From: Litomosoides sigmodontis
Taxonomy: Eukaryota; Nematoda; Chromadorea; Rhabditida; Onchocercidae
Assembly (NCBI GenBank): GCA_963070105.1
Contig: OY718804.1
Location: forward strand, 8,167,817 to 8,231,816
DNA: 64,000 nucleotides
Reading direction: 5' to 3'
Below the pieces are notes generated by a model. The model made no database searches. It saw nothing but the letters and a program-made list of their open reading frames with translations, and was not told the origin of the DNA. The translations under genes were made by a program, and so were the position numbers. Below, piece after piece: positions 14,701 to 27,828 of this stretch. The first letter of the stretch is position 1; the number at the start of each line of letters is the position of its first letter.

Positions 14701-17700
14701 ATTCGATGTCCTTTTCAAATTTTTTCGTTGAATTTTTTTGTTGACGGTAAAGTATTGTTTGCAGAGTAGTGTGCAGATTGATGAGACTGTAGATCTCTTC
14801 CAGCTCGAGTGGCATGAGCACGGAAGAGATAAGATGAATTAGTATAAAACAAAGTTGGTTAAAGTCATATGACGTCCTTTTTCCTCTTTCATCAACGGCC
14901 TCAATTATCAGTTCATTCGGCGCAATACCTATCGCATTCAATCATGTTGTGCTTATAATGTTGCATTCCCGATTCGCTCTCTTTGCTCCTTTATATTGTA
15001 ATAGTTGTCATCTCTATGCAGTGGTACGGTTGGGGTTACGCACCATTCTTAAAGATGGTCAGGTTATCTATTTGCATATCTTTGCGAACAATCTCTATTA
15101 CCTGGTCTCAGTCGCCGAGCAGGCTATGCTATTTTGATTTGTACGAAGTGGCCGAGGTGTGTACAACACAGTCTAATCCTTGTTAATCTTTATCGTACTA
15201 CATGTAAGTCAGCTTTTAGAGCAGTAAGAGTGATACGCTGATTGCCAACTTTATATAGATCTATCAGCGATATATGACTGTTTTAACAAAAAAACTTAAG
15301 TTATGGGTTATCGGAGAAATGGAGTAAATGCGTGAAGTTCTTATTTTGTCGTTCGCTATTCATAACTTTTGTCATTCCATTACTTTCTTTCATTTTCAGC
15401 AAAATTTCAGAGATACTGAAAATATTTTGAAATTACCAGAAGAGCAACCGTATGTTTAGGAAACCTCCTGTAATCACGTCTGCTATCGGTAAGGTGTTTT
15501 TATACCATGCTAGTAGATTCTCGTACTTGAGGTACTATAGGTTTTTTTAAGTCGGTTTCCGTTCACTACAAAGAGGGAGCAATGTATTAATATTAAGGAT
15601 ATAATTAAATAGCTTAGATTAAAAGATTCAATCCGTGAATGGATGACTGAATGTATGTCGTCGCATGGCAAGGTGCCATGACTGTCTAACAGTGTCGCTT
15701 TTTTGAAGACACCAAATTCATCTCAACGAACTTTATTAATAGTTGTTGCTAAAAGATTTCTCATTTATTTTTAAGATTCAAAGTTCCACGTCGTACTGTC
15801 TTCTTAGAATTTGACTTTTATTTTCAGAAAGTCAAAATTTGTATGTCTGTGAGCATCAGCTAATTTAATTCCTGTTTGCTACAAATTTCTGTTTTACAGA
15901 TAGTCTTTTGTGTTACATTGGAAAAGAAAAAATTTTTAATTTTCTATGTGAATTTTCGAAAAAAGTTAAAACCCGTCGTTAATGAGGAGGTTTTTTTCCA
16001 AAGAAGTAGTGTGCTAGTACAATGATATGTATGCCATGTTGTTCCTCTTTGATTAACTTTTTACATTAGTTATTGCAGACGTTTAATTGTGTTTATTTCA
16101 ATAACTACGATAGTCTTTATGACTTATCGTATTACTACAGGCGCGGTAGAGAGTGGAACTACTCCAAATGTATTTCCTCTTACATTAGACAGTATATTGA
16201 TGCGGCAATTCTTTTTAAATCGATGTTAATTAAGCGGCCTCAGAATTTTCATTCTAGTTGCATAATAATACATTACAGTATTAAATTTCTGTCCCATAAT
16301 AATAATAGTTCTCAATATTGCTTCTAACTGCAATCCTTTTGAATTGCTTGCGGTAATTTAATTAAGGACAATTAACATTGATAAAGTTAATTTATTGATT
16401 TTTTGCTCTAGAACGATCAATTAAAATGATGGATTTTTATGAGTGACATTTAGGTTTTAAGATATACAAGAGGGTGCTCACCTATTCTCTGCTACAAGTT
16501 GTGTGCTTCAATGAGAATGAAAGTGACATGGAATACTACTGTGGCACAGTGCATTAGCGTATGATGTAGTGTGGATTTCAATCAGGCCAGGTGTATTGCG
16601 TGTGTGTGTTTCTGCAGATCCTTAATGCAAATCATTATCTCTCAGTGCTTAACCGTTCAAATTTCTATTCATTTTTGCTATTCGTAAGTAAAACTGATGT
16701 GCACGTCGACTGTGTATATGTACGCGTCTTCCTCACGTGTGCATTCTGCATAACAGGATGTGGATGTCCTCATGCGCACATTTATTTCTTGCTCGTTTTT
16801 AGATGCACTGGTGACTGAGATGGGATGTAGGAGCACTGATGAATGTTGCAAACCTGTAGTGTCCGACCGATGAGTGTGCTGTGTTGTAGTCGGGGGGAGG
16901 TGGATTGCAATGCTTCTGTTGCTGCTTTGACTCTTTTTCTTATCCGTTCACACCTCTTTTCACCGGTGCATGCACCCCTCTCACAGCTCTTGCTACTGAC
17001 AGAAGGGATGTTGCTGTACACTATTGTAGTACTTTCTGTCTCTCCCTCTCTCCATCTCTCTCTGCATATTCCTTCTTGTATGTGCAAAATCCTTCCTTCA
17101 CTTTCATTCATGCTGTAGAGGAATTTCTCGGGAAAGTACTGTTAGTAAGGGGGTTTTGAAATTGTTGTGCTTCAATGTGAGCATTTGAACGAGATTGAAA
17201 TATATCATTGTTTCTCAGCGAACCGGGGCATGGTCGGCTCACGAAAGGGACAGTTAGTAGAGGAGCAGGAAAATTCCACTTCAATATCTGCGTGGCAACG
17301 AGCAAGTAGTGTACCAGCGCATAAAAGGCCGCTTATTGTTTCTGCAAAAGGATCAAGTAAGTTCTCAATAGTGCTGAATTTCATTCACACACAGAGCATT
17401 TACACCTTTCGGCTTGCTCGTACTCATCTTGTAGGAAAACTGATGATATTGCAACAGAAGCATTAGTCATTCATTCATTACCTTTCTTCAACAATCACAC
17501 CATGGCAAACGAACCTCAGCAATTTGTCACTTTTCATTACCTTTTTCAGGCAGTGCTGGTTCTGTAAGCGATGAAGCCTTCCAGCGTGCATTCACTGAAG
17601 TGCCCAAATGCAACGTATGTATAATGATTCTTTATTCATTATACTGCATCTGCTCTCTTCTTTTTTGCTATAACAAAATCAGTTCTTGCTATACAGACAT

Positions 17701-20700
17701 TTTTCTGGCCTAAAGTTTGCAGACTTCACTTCCTAATACATTTATGTATGGTAATAAATTATCAGTTAAAACCTACAGATATTGAAATAGAGCATTTGAA
17801 AATGCAGGTATTTTCGTCCAAGCAGCTAAGAGATCAGATCAATGAAACATGTGCAATTCTTGAAAACACAGAGTTAGATTGGAGTCGTCGTGTGACTGCC
17901 GTGAGTTATTATTTTTTGTTCTGAAATCCTCCACAATTTTGATTTTCGGAATCCGGTTAGGGAAATTCTTCTGATATATATTCTCTATCACAATGCATAA
18001 ACCGGTGTATTCTCTATCGGGTACTTTTTTTTAATGCATTCAAACTGCAGCTAAAAACATTACGTGCATTGATTATTGGCGGAGGCTTGGACTACTCGGA
18101 CTTCTCAGAAGAAGTACGCGAAATGCAGGCCGCTTTACTCAACTCCGTTAAAGATTTGCGGTCACAGTTGTGTCGCGAAGCGTGCGTTACCATTGCGTAT
18201 GTTACTTTTTTTTTGCGACTCGGATGAAAATATGTGCTTACGAATTAGTAAAGCAGTTTTAATCTTGGTCTCTTTATGCCATTCTCCATACACTCGAGAT
18301 TATCTGCTTTTGCGCAGTTTTTAGAATTAATGAAATATTTCAGCCTTCTTGCTAAACTATCACATGTTCGTAAAATTTTGATCAAGTTAGTAACAGAGAC
18401 TGTACGCTTGTTTCAGTTTCTATTGCGAAAGACTGGGGCTTATAATGGTAGGCGTAATAGAAGCGCTGATGCCAACGCTAATTTCATTAATGCAGAATAG
18501 TGCCAAGGTTATTTCCTTCTTTCTATCTTATATTTATTAAAGTCGATTTTTTTTGAACAGTGATCATTGCAGTATACATCTTTTTAAGGTAATGGCAACA
18601 AGTGCTCAACTTGCTTTACAGTATGCTGTTAAACATGTATGTAGTCCCAAATTACTTCCCCATTTGCAAACTGCAATGTCCTCGAAGTCAAAAGAGATTA
18701 GAAGGTAAATTCAGTTTCTAAAATTTCGAAGATCGAAATGCATTTAACAACTGAGATTAATTTGTTAAAAATTTATGGAAATATTACTAATTGTTTTAGG
18801 AATACGGCATCATTGTTTTTAATGGCGTTAACTCTTTGGGACAGCAGAACAATAGAAAAGAATATGAACATTTTTTTAGAAAGTATCAAGGTAAGAAAGA
18901 TGTTTTAAAAATCCACTTAACGTTTCCAGTCGACTTGGCATAACGATCAATCAATAAAAATGAAAAACTGGTCTTTTTAGATAAGTATAAACGATGCTGA
19001 TCCAGAAACGCGTAGGGCGGGTCGTGGACTTTTTATGCAGCTGGATCAGGAATACAAGAAGCAAGCTGATATGCTTTATAAAGTTAGCCCTCATAATGAC
19101 TTTATTTGTTGCAATTCAAATCGCAAAATTTCTAGCGATAATTCAAGTCTTAGCAGCCATTATTCTACTAAAATTTTTTGAAATTCTTAACGTACAGCAC
19201 ATCATTAATTGATTATTTGAAAACACTTTCTCAAGCACTTTCCGTAGTATTTGATAGCATAATTTTTCAACATTATACCTGGGGAAAATGTATCTTCTAC
19301 AAAATTTTTAGACTTTGGATCCATCCAAGCAGCGGACATTGTCTGGATTCGTATCACAGTCGTCGTCATCTCAGTCAATTATTTCTGAGCGAGACGCTTT
19401 ACCGATTTCACAGAAAAATGCTGCATATGTACTACATAAAGGTGTTACTCATTATTCGTTTCATGTTGTTCTATTCTTGTAAAATTATTTGTCTGAAACA
19501 GTCCCATAATTGAGTGTTATGTATTTTTAAGACGGAAATTTCTATGCATTTTCATGTTTTACCACAAAGTAGCTACTTTATTAGGTTTTGCTTCTAAGGC
19601 ATTAAAGAGCTTGTATATAATTTCATTAAAATAATGCTCACTTTAATTTATTGCGACTGAGAACTACAGCAAGTCCCTCATACTACGCTGGACGTTCAAC
19701 ATCTGACATAGATCCTGGTGCAGTAAGACGTGTCACAAATCGTGCTGTACGGACAAGTAAGTGGGGTGGACCACTTCAGCAAGTAAACGGCACTCCTTCA
19801 AGTATGTTTTTCACTTTTAGACCCTTGTGTATTTTTTAAGCTTCAAAAGTCACATAATTTATACATATTGTGTATTTACGTAAAATGTTTTTAATGTTTG
19901 CAATTACTAATTTATTTTTTGCATTTATAGCAACTCAAATGAGGGCAAGTGCTGCCCAACATTTATCATCAACGTCGCAGAAATTCGTTTCATCGTTACG
20001 TCGTGTCCCGCCAACGCCAACAAATTATGTTAGATCTCAGCGTACGTTTCTTTTGTTTTAGTGGTAGAATCGAATAAGCGTGACGTATTTATTTAACTTA
20101 TCGTGATCCTATAGTTATAGAAAACTGCAGCTTTGGCTACACTGCTATATGGAACTTCATGGTTATGCCGACGTATTAGATGTGCAATAAAGTATTTGAA
20201 TTTTCAGCTGGTAGTCGAAGTACTTCGCCAGCTTCTCGTTTCCCTGCACGCGTTCCCTCTCGATCACAAATGAGCAGCCGAACGGTAATGGATCTAAGTA
20301 TTGGTCGTTTCACTGGTTTATGTTCATGCAATTTAAACATTAACAGCTATCTTACTGAAACTACGCAAAAATTAGTTGATTTTGAAGTTTTCAGAAAATC
20401 CAGGTCGACGAATCGGAAGATCATGCTTCCGTTAGCAGTGATTCATTTAGGTTTGTTTCTTATGCTGTTATTTCATGCATTCTGTTTTGTCGGAATTGAG
20501 AATGGAAGTAAATATGCCTAATTTTGAAAAAATCAATCGAAATTTATATCATAGTAACTTTCTTCAGACTTTTCTGTTTAATTAAGTGCTACAAAATTCA
20601 ATAAAATCGACATTACAGGTTTGAGACGATGGAACTGGCAACTGCACTTTCGTGCTGCGGCTCATCCTCTACTACAGAAAAGAAGGAAGGCTTAAAGGCG

Positions 20701-23700
20701 CTGTTTACCATTATTTCAAATGACAAACAAATTAATACAATGGATTTGAAGAAAATCGTTGAACGTTTAAATCCATTGATCGGTGAAGGCGCTCATAAGG
20801 TACTTTAAATCTTTCCAACAAGCCATTATGTAGGAGTCGAATTCCACACAAAATTTCTATAAAGTTTGATTTTTTTTTTGTTATACAAGATCGACTGAAT
20901 ATTAACAATTAAACACCAAAACTTTTCTTATTAATCCTTTGTCTTCTATTATTCATTTTTTTAGCTTTTACAACCTCTTGCCGATACATTAATAGCGTTG
21001 GTACGCCGTTATCATGAAGAGCTGAATGACTGGTTGAATTTATTGATACCAAAGTTAGTGGCCAAGTGTTCTACAGATGTTCTTCCTAGTAATCTGGAAA
21101 AATATCGAATTATGACGGAAGCCGTACGGACGAGTTTTGATCCAGAAAAACAATTGCATGCTGTTTGCAAATTTATCCGTGATCCGGTGCGAAATAATGT
21201 TAACGTCAAGGTAATATGTGTTTAAAGTAGATGTAAAGGGATATAAAAAGAGAGGATAATAAAGTTCTCTGATGTATTAAACGGAACCTAAAAAGAATGT
21301 TTGACCCCTTAGATTAATTATTTAGATGGTTTTCTCAAATTTACTTAATCAAAAGAAAAACGAAGATTTGCAGATAAAGCATGGATTGCTGATGTACTTG
21401 CATGATTTAATGCGTGGCATGGATTCAGCTCCATCGATGAATCAAAGTGAAGTTCGACAAGCAGTTAGTAAAATATTCCAGTGGATCGACGATCCAAAAA
21501 ACATTTGTTTAATAGCGGTACAATTTTCGAATTTGCAAATGTTTATTACTTTTGTAGGAAAAGTTACTCGCATTTCATTGTATTTGTTTTTCTGTGTGAT
21601 TTTCAAAGTAGTGATTTAAACAACTGGAACAATGTCAATTTGTTTTGGAATTCGAAATGATGCTTTGCTGCTAATTCTTTTTCTTGTTACGTGGCACTGT
21701 TTTGAGATGTTTCCACTTTATATTTTTTTCGTTAAGACAAAGTTTTGTTTTTTGATAGTCTGCTGTTTTACCGAAATGTTTGACTTTTTAATGTAGTGCG
21801 TCAAATTCAACTATATCTCAATTTCGCTACCTCATAGATCAGCGAGAAGGTGGTATGCGATATGTTCCATTTGAATGCCAGCGACTTCACATCAATGCTT
21901 GCTACTTTTCCAAATGACCTGAAAGATCGATTGCAAACTATCGTTCGCAGAAATAGCTTTTGCTTATCAGCCAGCAATGGGATCAAGTACATTTTAATAT
22001 TTTTCGATTTTGAAAGGGAAAGCCAAAAACATCCGGCGTTTTCTTTATTTATGTTTGCAAAGTTTGTTAGCCGTAGCAATTTATCATGTCAATAATACAT
22101 TTTAGTTTTCAATATTTTTCGTTACACTACAGGCGTATATCAGAAGCAGAGTGTAATGCCTCAATTTTTTTTAATGTCTGCAAAAGTCCCACTATTTCAG
22201 CCCAAATGAAGCACGTGCCGGTATATTAGAAACGACAGCGCAAGTATGCTTATGATTTTTCCTTAACTTTAAATTGCAAGGTTAATTTATTGCAATATAT
22301 AATTTGCGATCTAATTGTAGATCAATGATTTTGTTGATCGACGAGCAGGCTTACCTGTGTCATCTCCTCGTGCATCACCTCAACTGATGAATGGTTTAGT
22401 TCGCAGCTCGTATGATGGCACTCCATTAAGGCGAGCAAGCCGCGAGGATCAAAGCGGAGTTCGTTTACCGATTCTTTTTGCTGATCTTTATTTCAGTTCT
22501 AATTTTCTGCAGCCGACCTAAACTTCTCGGATTGCTTCGGCAGTCGCTGTACAATCTATTGTCCAAATATAACTATTACCCAGTTTTGTACATTTAGAGT
22601 CTTTGAAACCGTTTTTCATAATTACTAATTTTTAGTCGTTGTCTGGCTATATTTTGGATCCTCAAGGCTTTTCGAATGATCTAGAACAGCAGGAGGAATT
22701 GATAACCAAGATAGGAGAGGAACTTTCACTTCATAATCAGAGGTTAAGTTCTTGTCAAGAAGATTCATTTGCATGACCTTTAACAGAAATTTCTCCCATT
22801 GATGTTGGTCACTTTTTATATCCATTACGATTGATAGTTAAAATTCATTTTCGATCATATTCAATTTAAAAGACGATTTCATAAATGTTTGTATGATTTA
22901 CAGAAGTGAGGAGCGTCAGAGAGCAATGTCGGTACTTTCACAGATCACGCGTGATAATTTATTTTCTCTTTGGGATAAGCATTTCAAAATGATATTTTTA
23001 TTACTGATTGAAACACTCAAAGATAATGATGAAAATATTCGTCGAATGGCATTGAAACTCTTGAAGGAAATTTGGTGCGTATATGATATACATAGTGTAA
23101 AAGGACTTTGAATTTTTAGCTCTCTATATTATCTCTTTCTCAGGTTTTATTTTCTGAGTTTCAAACTTTGAAATTTCAACTTACAACATACATAAAGTGT
23201 TGATTGTCTGTGAACTCATTTTTTTAGTTATGCACAAGCTTCTCGCTTCAATGAGTTTGCGGAAATGGCGCTGATGCGTGTTCTGGATGCTTGCACTGAT
23301 GAATCAAAACTTGTAAGTATGAAATTTTTACCACTGAAATGTTTGCAAAACGCACAACGTGTGCAAAAATGCCAATTGTGATGCTAAACAAAGCTGTTAT
23401 AATTTACACTAGGTATTGTAGCTTAGCCTATTATTGAGGTACGGCTTTCAATAACTGAAAGTAACTTCAAAGCATTCAATGTTAGAAATGTAACAGATGA
23501 GCTGGCATATATTATTTCATGTTGTGTAACACTGAATAGATCAGAACAACGTGCTCCCTTTTTTTTCAAAAAAGTCGGACAGTATTTTAATCTACTGAAT
23601 GGTAGGAAAAGAAATGGACATTAGGCATGTATTTCATATCTGAATCTTGTAAATAGGGACAGACGATTTCAATATTTCTTTTAAAATTTGTTTAATGACA

Positions 23701-24450
23701 ATTTTTATTTCAGGTAGTAACGGCGGCTGAAGAATGTGGTGGTGTGTTAGCAACACACGTTTCATCAGCAACATGCAGACGAGTACTTCTTGCTATTATT
23801 AAGTCGGATGTTGGAGAGCCAAAAATTCATATCGCTATCAAATTGTTGACGAAAGTAATTGAATCACTTAGTGCCGCCGAGTTAGAGTTGATCCTAGATG
23901 AAGTGGCACCACCAATTGTTGATGTTAGTTTTTGAGAGTATCGATAGTCCTATAAATGGCGCTTTTATCACAGATTAAGACTGCATTTCGTTATATATCT
24001 ATACTTCACAATAATTCCTTCACAATGAATATACTTAATTCGCAATGAGAATTACTTTTTTGTTTCTTTATTTCGTAATCGTTATAATATTTACACATAT
24101 ATTTAACTTGCAAAATAACTAACAGTTTAACGAAATATAATTTTGTTGCGCTTATTAATATTTTATTTTCAGACATATAATTATGTGAGTAGTTCAATTC
24201 GCAAAGAAAGCGTTGTATGTTTAGTGGCAATGATTATGCTTGTAGGAGAAGAACACATGGCTCCATATTTGTCAGAACTTAATAAAGGAAAAGTAAGTTT
24301 TTTTTCAGAGTACTGAGTGGTTTGTAAATTTTTGATGCAAAGGAAAATTGACTTAACATCCAATTTCGTGAATGAATACTAAGAAAGGATTTTTTATAGC
24401 AAAAGTTGATTGAAGTTTATGTGAAGCGTATGAAAGGAATATTCGAATAG
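8722..24450 (+). CDS. CLASP: CLASP-family microtubule-stabilising protein
   Basis: A complete 30-exon model keeps phase throughout and gives 1272 aa. Exons: 8722-8895, 9035-9220, 9474-9568, 10052-10228, 13857-14002, 17219-17356, 17550-17614, 17808-17900, 18051-18196, 18417-18507, 18589-18704, 18800-18890, 18981-19082, 19312-19441, 19670-19801, 19931-20041, 20208-20284, 20395-20450, 20619-20799, 20965-21210, 21326-21517, 21838-21986, 22201-22243, 22321-22458, 22636-22742, 22904-23074, 23228-23312, 23714-23923, 24173-24292, 24400-24450. TOG1 is about residues 1-210 (SNYKVALLAVEI, LVERLGDSKQNVRE). TOG2 is about 327-540 (LRALIIGGG, DLRSQLCREACVTIA). A Ser/Arg-rich linker follows (541-709, with GRSTSDID), then TOG3 (709-979), and the C-terminal CLIP/kinetochore-interacting helical domain (1061-1272; SLWDKHFKMIFLLLIETL). 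CLASPs bind microtubule plus ends and promote rescue at spindles, kinetochores and the cell cortex. The family call is secure. Introns 4 (3.6 kb) and 5 (3.2 kb) are unusually long. Confidence 0.95.
14495..15721 (-). CDS. Nested gene of unknown function inside a CLASP intron
   Basis: On the minus strand inside CLASP intron 5, seven exons join in phase: 15721-15691, 15565-15536, 15467-15437, 15415-15384, 15260-15202, 15101-15044 and 14928-14495 (stop TAA). The model gives 224 aa starting MNLVSSKKRH. The terminal exon is the strongest part: 144 codons open, mixed charged and hydrophobic, with MPLELEEIYSLINLH and a Lys/Glu-rich helical stretch ending QQIEFYRLY. Exons 5 and 6 (KVGNQRITLTALKADLH, RKDMQIDNLTIFKNG) also look coding. 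The first four exons are only about 30 nt each and could be partly wrong. A 3' splice site (CTTTTAG, exon from 15748) lies 27 nt upstream of the ATG, compatible with trans-splicing. I do not recognise the family. No signal peptide or clear membrane segment is seen. Confidence 0.5.
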
Positions 24451-27400
24451 CGGAGCTAAACAACATCTGATGCAGCCGTGCCTCGTCTGATTGTTATAGT
24501 GTTACAAAGCGCTTTGAAAGCTGCTGTAATGATTTGTTGGAAACTGATTGGGAGTACTACTGCAAAATAGGTAATTTCCATAGTTGACGATTTATGTTTT
24601 AATCTTTTTAATGTTATAGAAAGTGTTGTATGGAAAGTGCTTTACAATTACTAGTTTTTGCTTTGATCCCTCGAGTGTGAATGCCGGCTTTTAAAATTAT
24701 TCTGTTATATCCTAAGTTACTGTTATAGTAAGAGGGAAAAGTTGAGACAGTCCGAGCTTCTTGACTCTAAGAAAGCATTCAATAGGTATGTGAAGCTTTG
24801 TTCAATGTTTTTAATTAAATTATTTATGGCTTATACACATTCTTTTTTCGGAAGCAAATTTAATTGTCCTTCATCTATCATTAATTTTTGCTGAAAATTA
24901 TAAAATTCCTAGACATTCATTTTGCATTCTTTCATTGTTGTATTTGATGCTATGAGTACTGCTGTTAGCGAGCTCTTATCGAGTTCAATATTTCATTCTT
25001 GCAAAAGTTTTAAAGGGAACTAGTTCTCTTTATATATTGTATTCCTCATTTATCGTGTATTGTTATTCCTAAAAAAAGATTTTTGATTTTTAGTAGAATT
25101 TGGATATCTTGGTTAATCATATGAAATGTTTAACCTTTATATTTTTTATATGCTTCACAAGTTTGTAAAATATTTTATTTTGTGATCTTTATGTACTTGA
25201 CAAACTTGTAAATTTTGCACCTCTTAAAATAACATATTGAAGGAACATTTGGTTTGATGTCGTAAAATTGTTCGAGTTAACAGAAATGGGAGGAGGCGAT
25301 TAGATAAAGCATAATCTCCTTCTTAAAATTGCATTCAAATTTACGAAAATTTGAAATAAACTTCTGCTTGTGTCTTATTCGAATTAAGGTCTTAAAGTGG
25401 TTCGATTTTTATTAATGCATAATAATGCATCATTAAAGCTTGGAAAGGTTAGATTTTTTTACCATATTCGAGCAGAAAAAAGAAAGGATAGTAATTATCA
25501 TATTGTGCCTTATTGACTCTCCACGTTTCACACTTTTGAGAAATGACTTACCTCTGTGTCCTTTGTAAAGTTAATTTACGTGAAGAGCTGTGCAAATTTT
25601 TGAAGATGCAAATGAGTTAACGATGACGTTTGCATCTTTTCAGTTGGTTCTCAATCAGGAATTATTGCATCCCGGCAGCTTGTTTCATTTGGTAATTTTA
25701 CACAGATGTCCTGCAAATCAGTGATACCAATATCGTACCATGGTTCCGGTAATGGTCGTACTTTGTTACAAATTCAGATGGTATCGGTTGTTTGTAACGT
25801 TACCCATACTGCAAATTTTAGTTACAACTCAGGTTGCAAATGCTGGAAAAGAAATTCATTGAAGTAGGGTAATAAGCCGGTTAGACTTACCGACTTCTTT
25901 TTATCTGAAATGAAACGTTTAAGAACTCCGGTCAGAAGCTCCACAGAAAGAGTGATTGAAGACCTTGATTGACCAACTTTGACACTAACAAACGGTCTAA
26001 CAGTATCTCCTGTTGCAACGGTTGCTTTCAATTCCAAACCAACACGTTGCATTTGTTCTAGCATTTGCCAACATTTGCTCATCCACTAAAAAGTTGCAAT
26101 TGGAATATCATAAATTTCGTTTCACTCAAAAATTCCTTAAGTCAAAGAACAATGTTCATTTATGTTGCATTGAGAAATCAACAGAAGATTTGCCTATCGA
26201 AAATAAGAATTTTTTTAACAAATAAAAGGTATTTTAGAGGTAAAATTATACTGTACAATAATCAGTAATTAGAAAGTGTGACAGCAAAAAATCATCTATA
26301 AAAATGTAAATCCCCGACATCCTGAAAGTATGTAAGACATTTCTATTGCAGGAACAAATCGAGCCTAAGCCTAAATTCACTACTGTACTAACAACATTTT
26401 TTTCATCACATTTCAAGTGTCCTCGAACTGCTGCAGTTTGCATCATTTCAAAAACTCTGTCACATTCTGACACGTTGTGGAATATTGCAAATAATAATAG
26501 TAATAACAGTAATACTGAATACTGAAGCATAAGCTGAAAATGGCAGGGTTTGCGAGAACTTTAGTTATTTTCAAGCGTCGCTCACATTTTGAATTTTGGA
26601 GCATAAAGTTCACTAAGTTGTTGTTTGAAATGTTGCATGCTTTGACGTGAATATTCCAGTTACAGCGAGGACATGAAATGTTTATGAAATGCTATAATTA
26701 TGAGAGTGACGTGCCTCGAACTGAATATCAAAATGTCATCCAAGCCACGTCTATAATTTTCGCATGATTAATTATCTCCTTAGATACTGGCAGGTTTTTA
26801 TACTTATCATCGAACTATTCATTTTAGTTTATTCATTTCAATTTATCCATAACTCAGGGAACACTAGTTTTCAGTCAGGCTAGGATCAAATTACCTTTAT
26901 ACTTTATTCGCTTCTAACCTACGTGCTCGTCCATATCAGTGTGCTTAGTTTCTAAGCTGTGTTTCAGTGCTCATAAATCATTGTCATAGGGGCTATTGAT
27001 TAGTACATCGAAAGAGTGGATGAATTTCATGAAATTAGAGGCAGAAAGCTATGACAGTTGATAAAAGTGGAGTTGAAGCAACCTTTGATGTGTGGGTGTG
27101 TGTGTTTAGCTTAGCGATGCTATGTATGTAGCAAATTTTTAAACTTTTCGCTTTGCTTATTAGCAGCTCCATCGATCGTTTCAACTTCTAACATCTACTG
27201 CTCTGTGAGCGGTAAGGAAAGCGTTTTAATGCTGCGAAATGCGTCAAGAATATGCACGCTCATCGAGAGCAAAAGGTATCTTTCAAAAATGACTAGAATT
27301 CAAGCAGACATTTGCGCTGAATAATCTCAGCAAGTCGCTGAGTTGAAAGAGACGAAATATTAAATGTTTGAAATTAATCGAAAAGGATAAAAGAGAGCCT

Positions 27401-27828
27401 TGAAGTTTTCAATTATTTCATTCATGCCTGAATGCTTTATTTCATTGTTGTAGTGCGATGTTTTCAAATTAATTTCCATTAGTTTATCCGAGCTAATCCT
27501 CCTGTAACCTCAAATACTTTCCGACGTTATTTCCAAACTAATCATTTTTTCTTTTATATTTAATTAATCAATTAGAAAGAGGATGCATATTACAATGCAT
27601 TGTTTATCCATTTCATATTCTGACGTCGTGATTTTGGTTTCCTTCGTCCACTGAAAAGTGGGAAAAATTAGCTGAGCGGAATTGATTCACTGGAATGAGC
27701 GCTAATTAATTAGTGGGATGAGGAGGGATAGAAAAGTATCTTCCACGTACTCATCACTCTCAGGTAGCTTCCTCCGTGATCGTGACTTCTTCTGCTTCCT
27801 TCGTCTGTGATGCTTTTTGCGTCTTGTC
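24451..27828. other. Region between CLASP and the tyrosine kinase
   Basis: CLASP (+) and the kinase (-) converge here. Apart from the weak transthyretin-like fragments at 25651-26530 I see no supported gene. 24451-25640 presumably includes the CLASP 3' UTR, with no clear polyadenylation signal chosen. 26531-27828 lacks any coherent frame. Confidence 0.5.
25651..26530 (-). pseudogene. Transthyretin-like (TTR) secreted-protein remnant
   Basis: Reading the minus strand from 26530, a Met is followed by a signal-peptide-like leader (LLLLLLLFAIF) and then AAVRGHLKCDEKNV. This resembles the first strand of nematode transthyretin-related proteins, small secreted proteins abundant in parasitic worms. 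Further TTR-like pieces follow in order: IYIFIDDFLL near 26300, DEQMLANARTNATCWF near 26086, DTVRPFVSVK near 25985 in a different frame, and WYDIGITDL near 25720, again in another frame with a stop just upstream. Motif order fits the family, but I could not join them without a frame conflict near 26040. I therefore treat it as a decayed copy. It could instead be a divergent intact gene with introns I misplaced. Confidence 0.35.

Noticed and set aside
14949..15186. Plus-strand frames of 62-67 codons over 14949-15186
   Set aside because: They are antisense to exons 6 and 7 of the nested minus-strand gene and show no independent features.
16782..17111. Overlapping frames of 91-109 codons on both strands just before CLASP exon 6
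   Set aside because: They lie in a CT/GA-rich intronic stretch, and composition explains the openness. The neighbouring CLASP exon has clear homology and phase.
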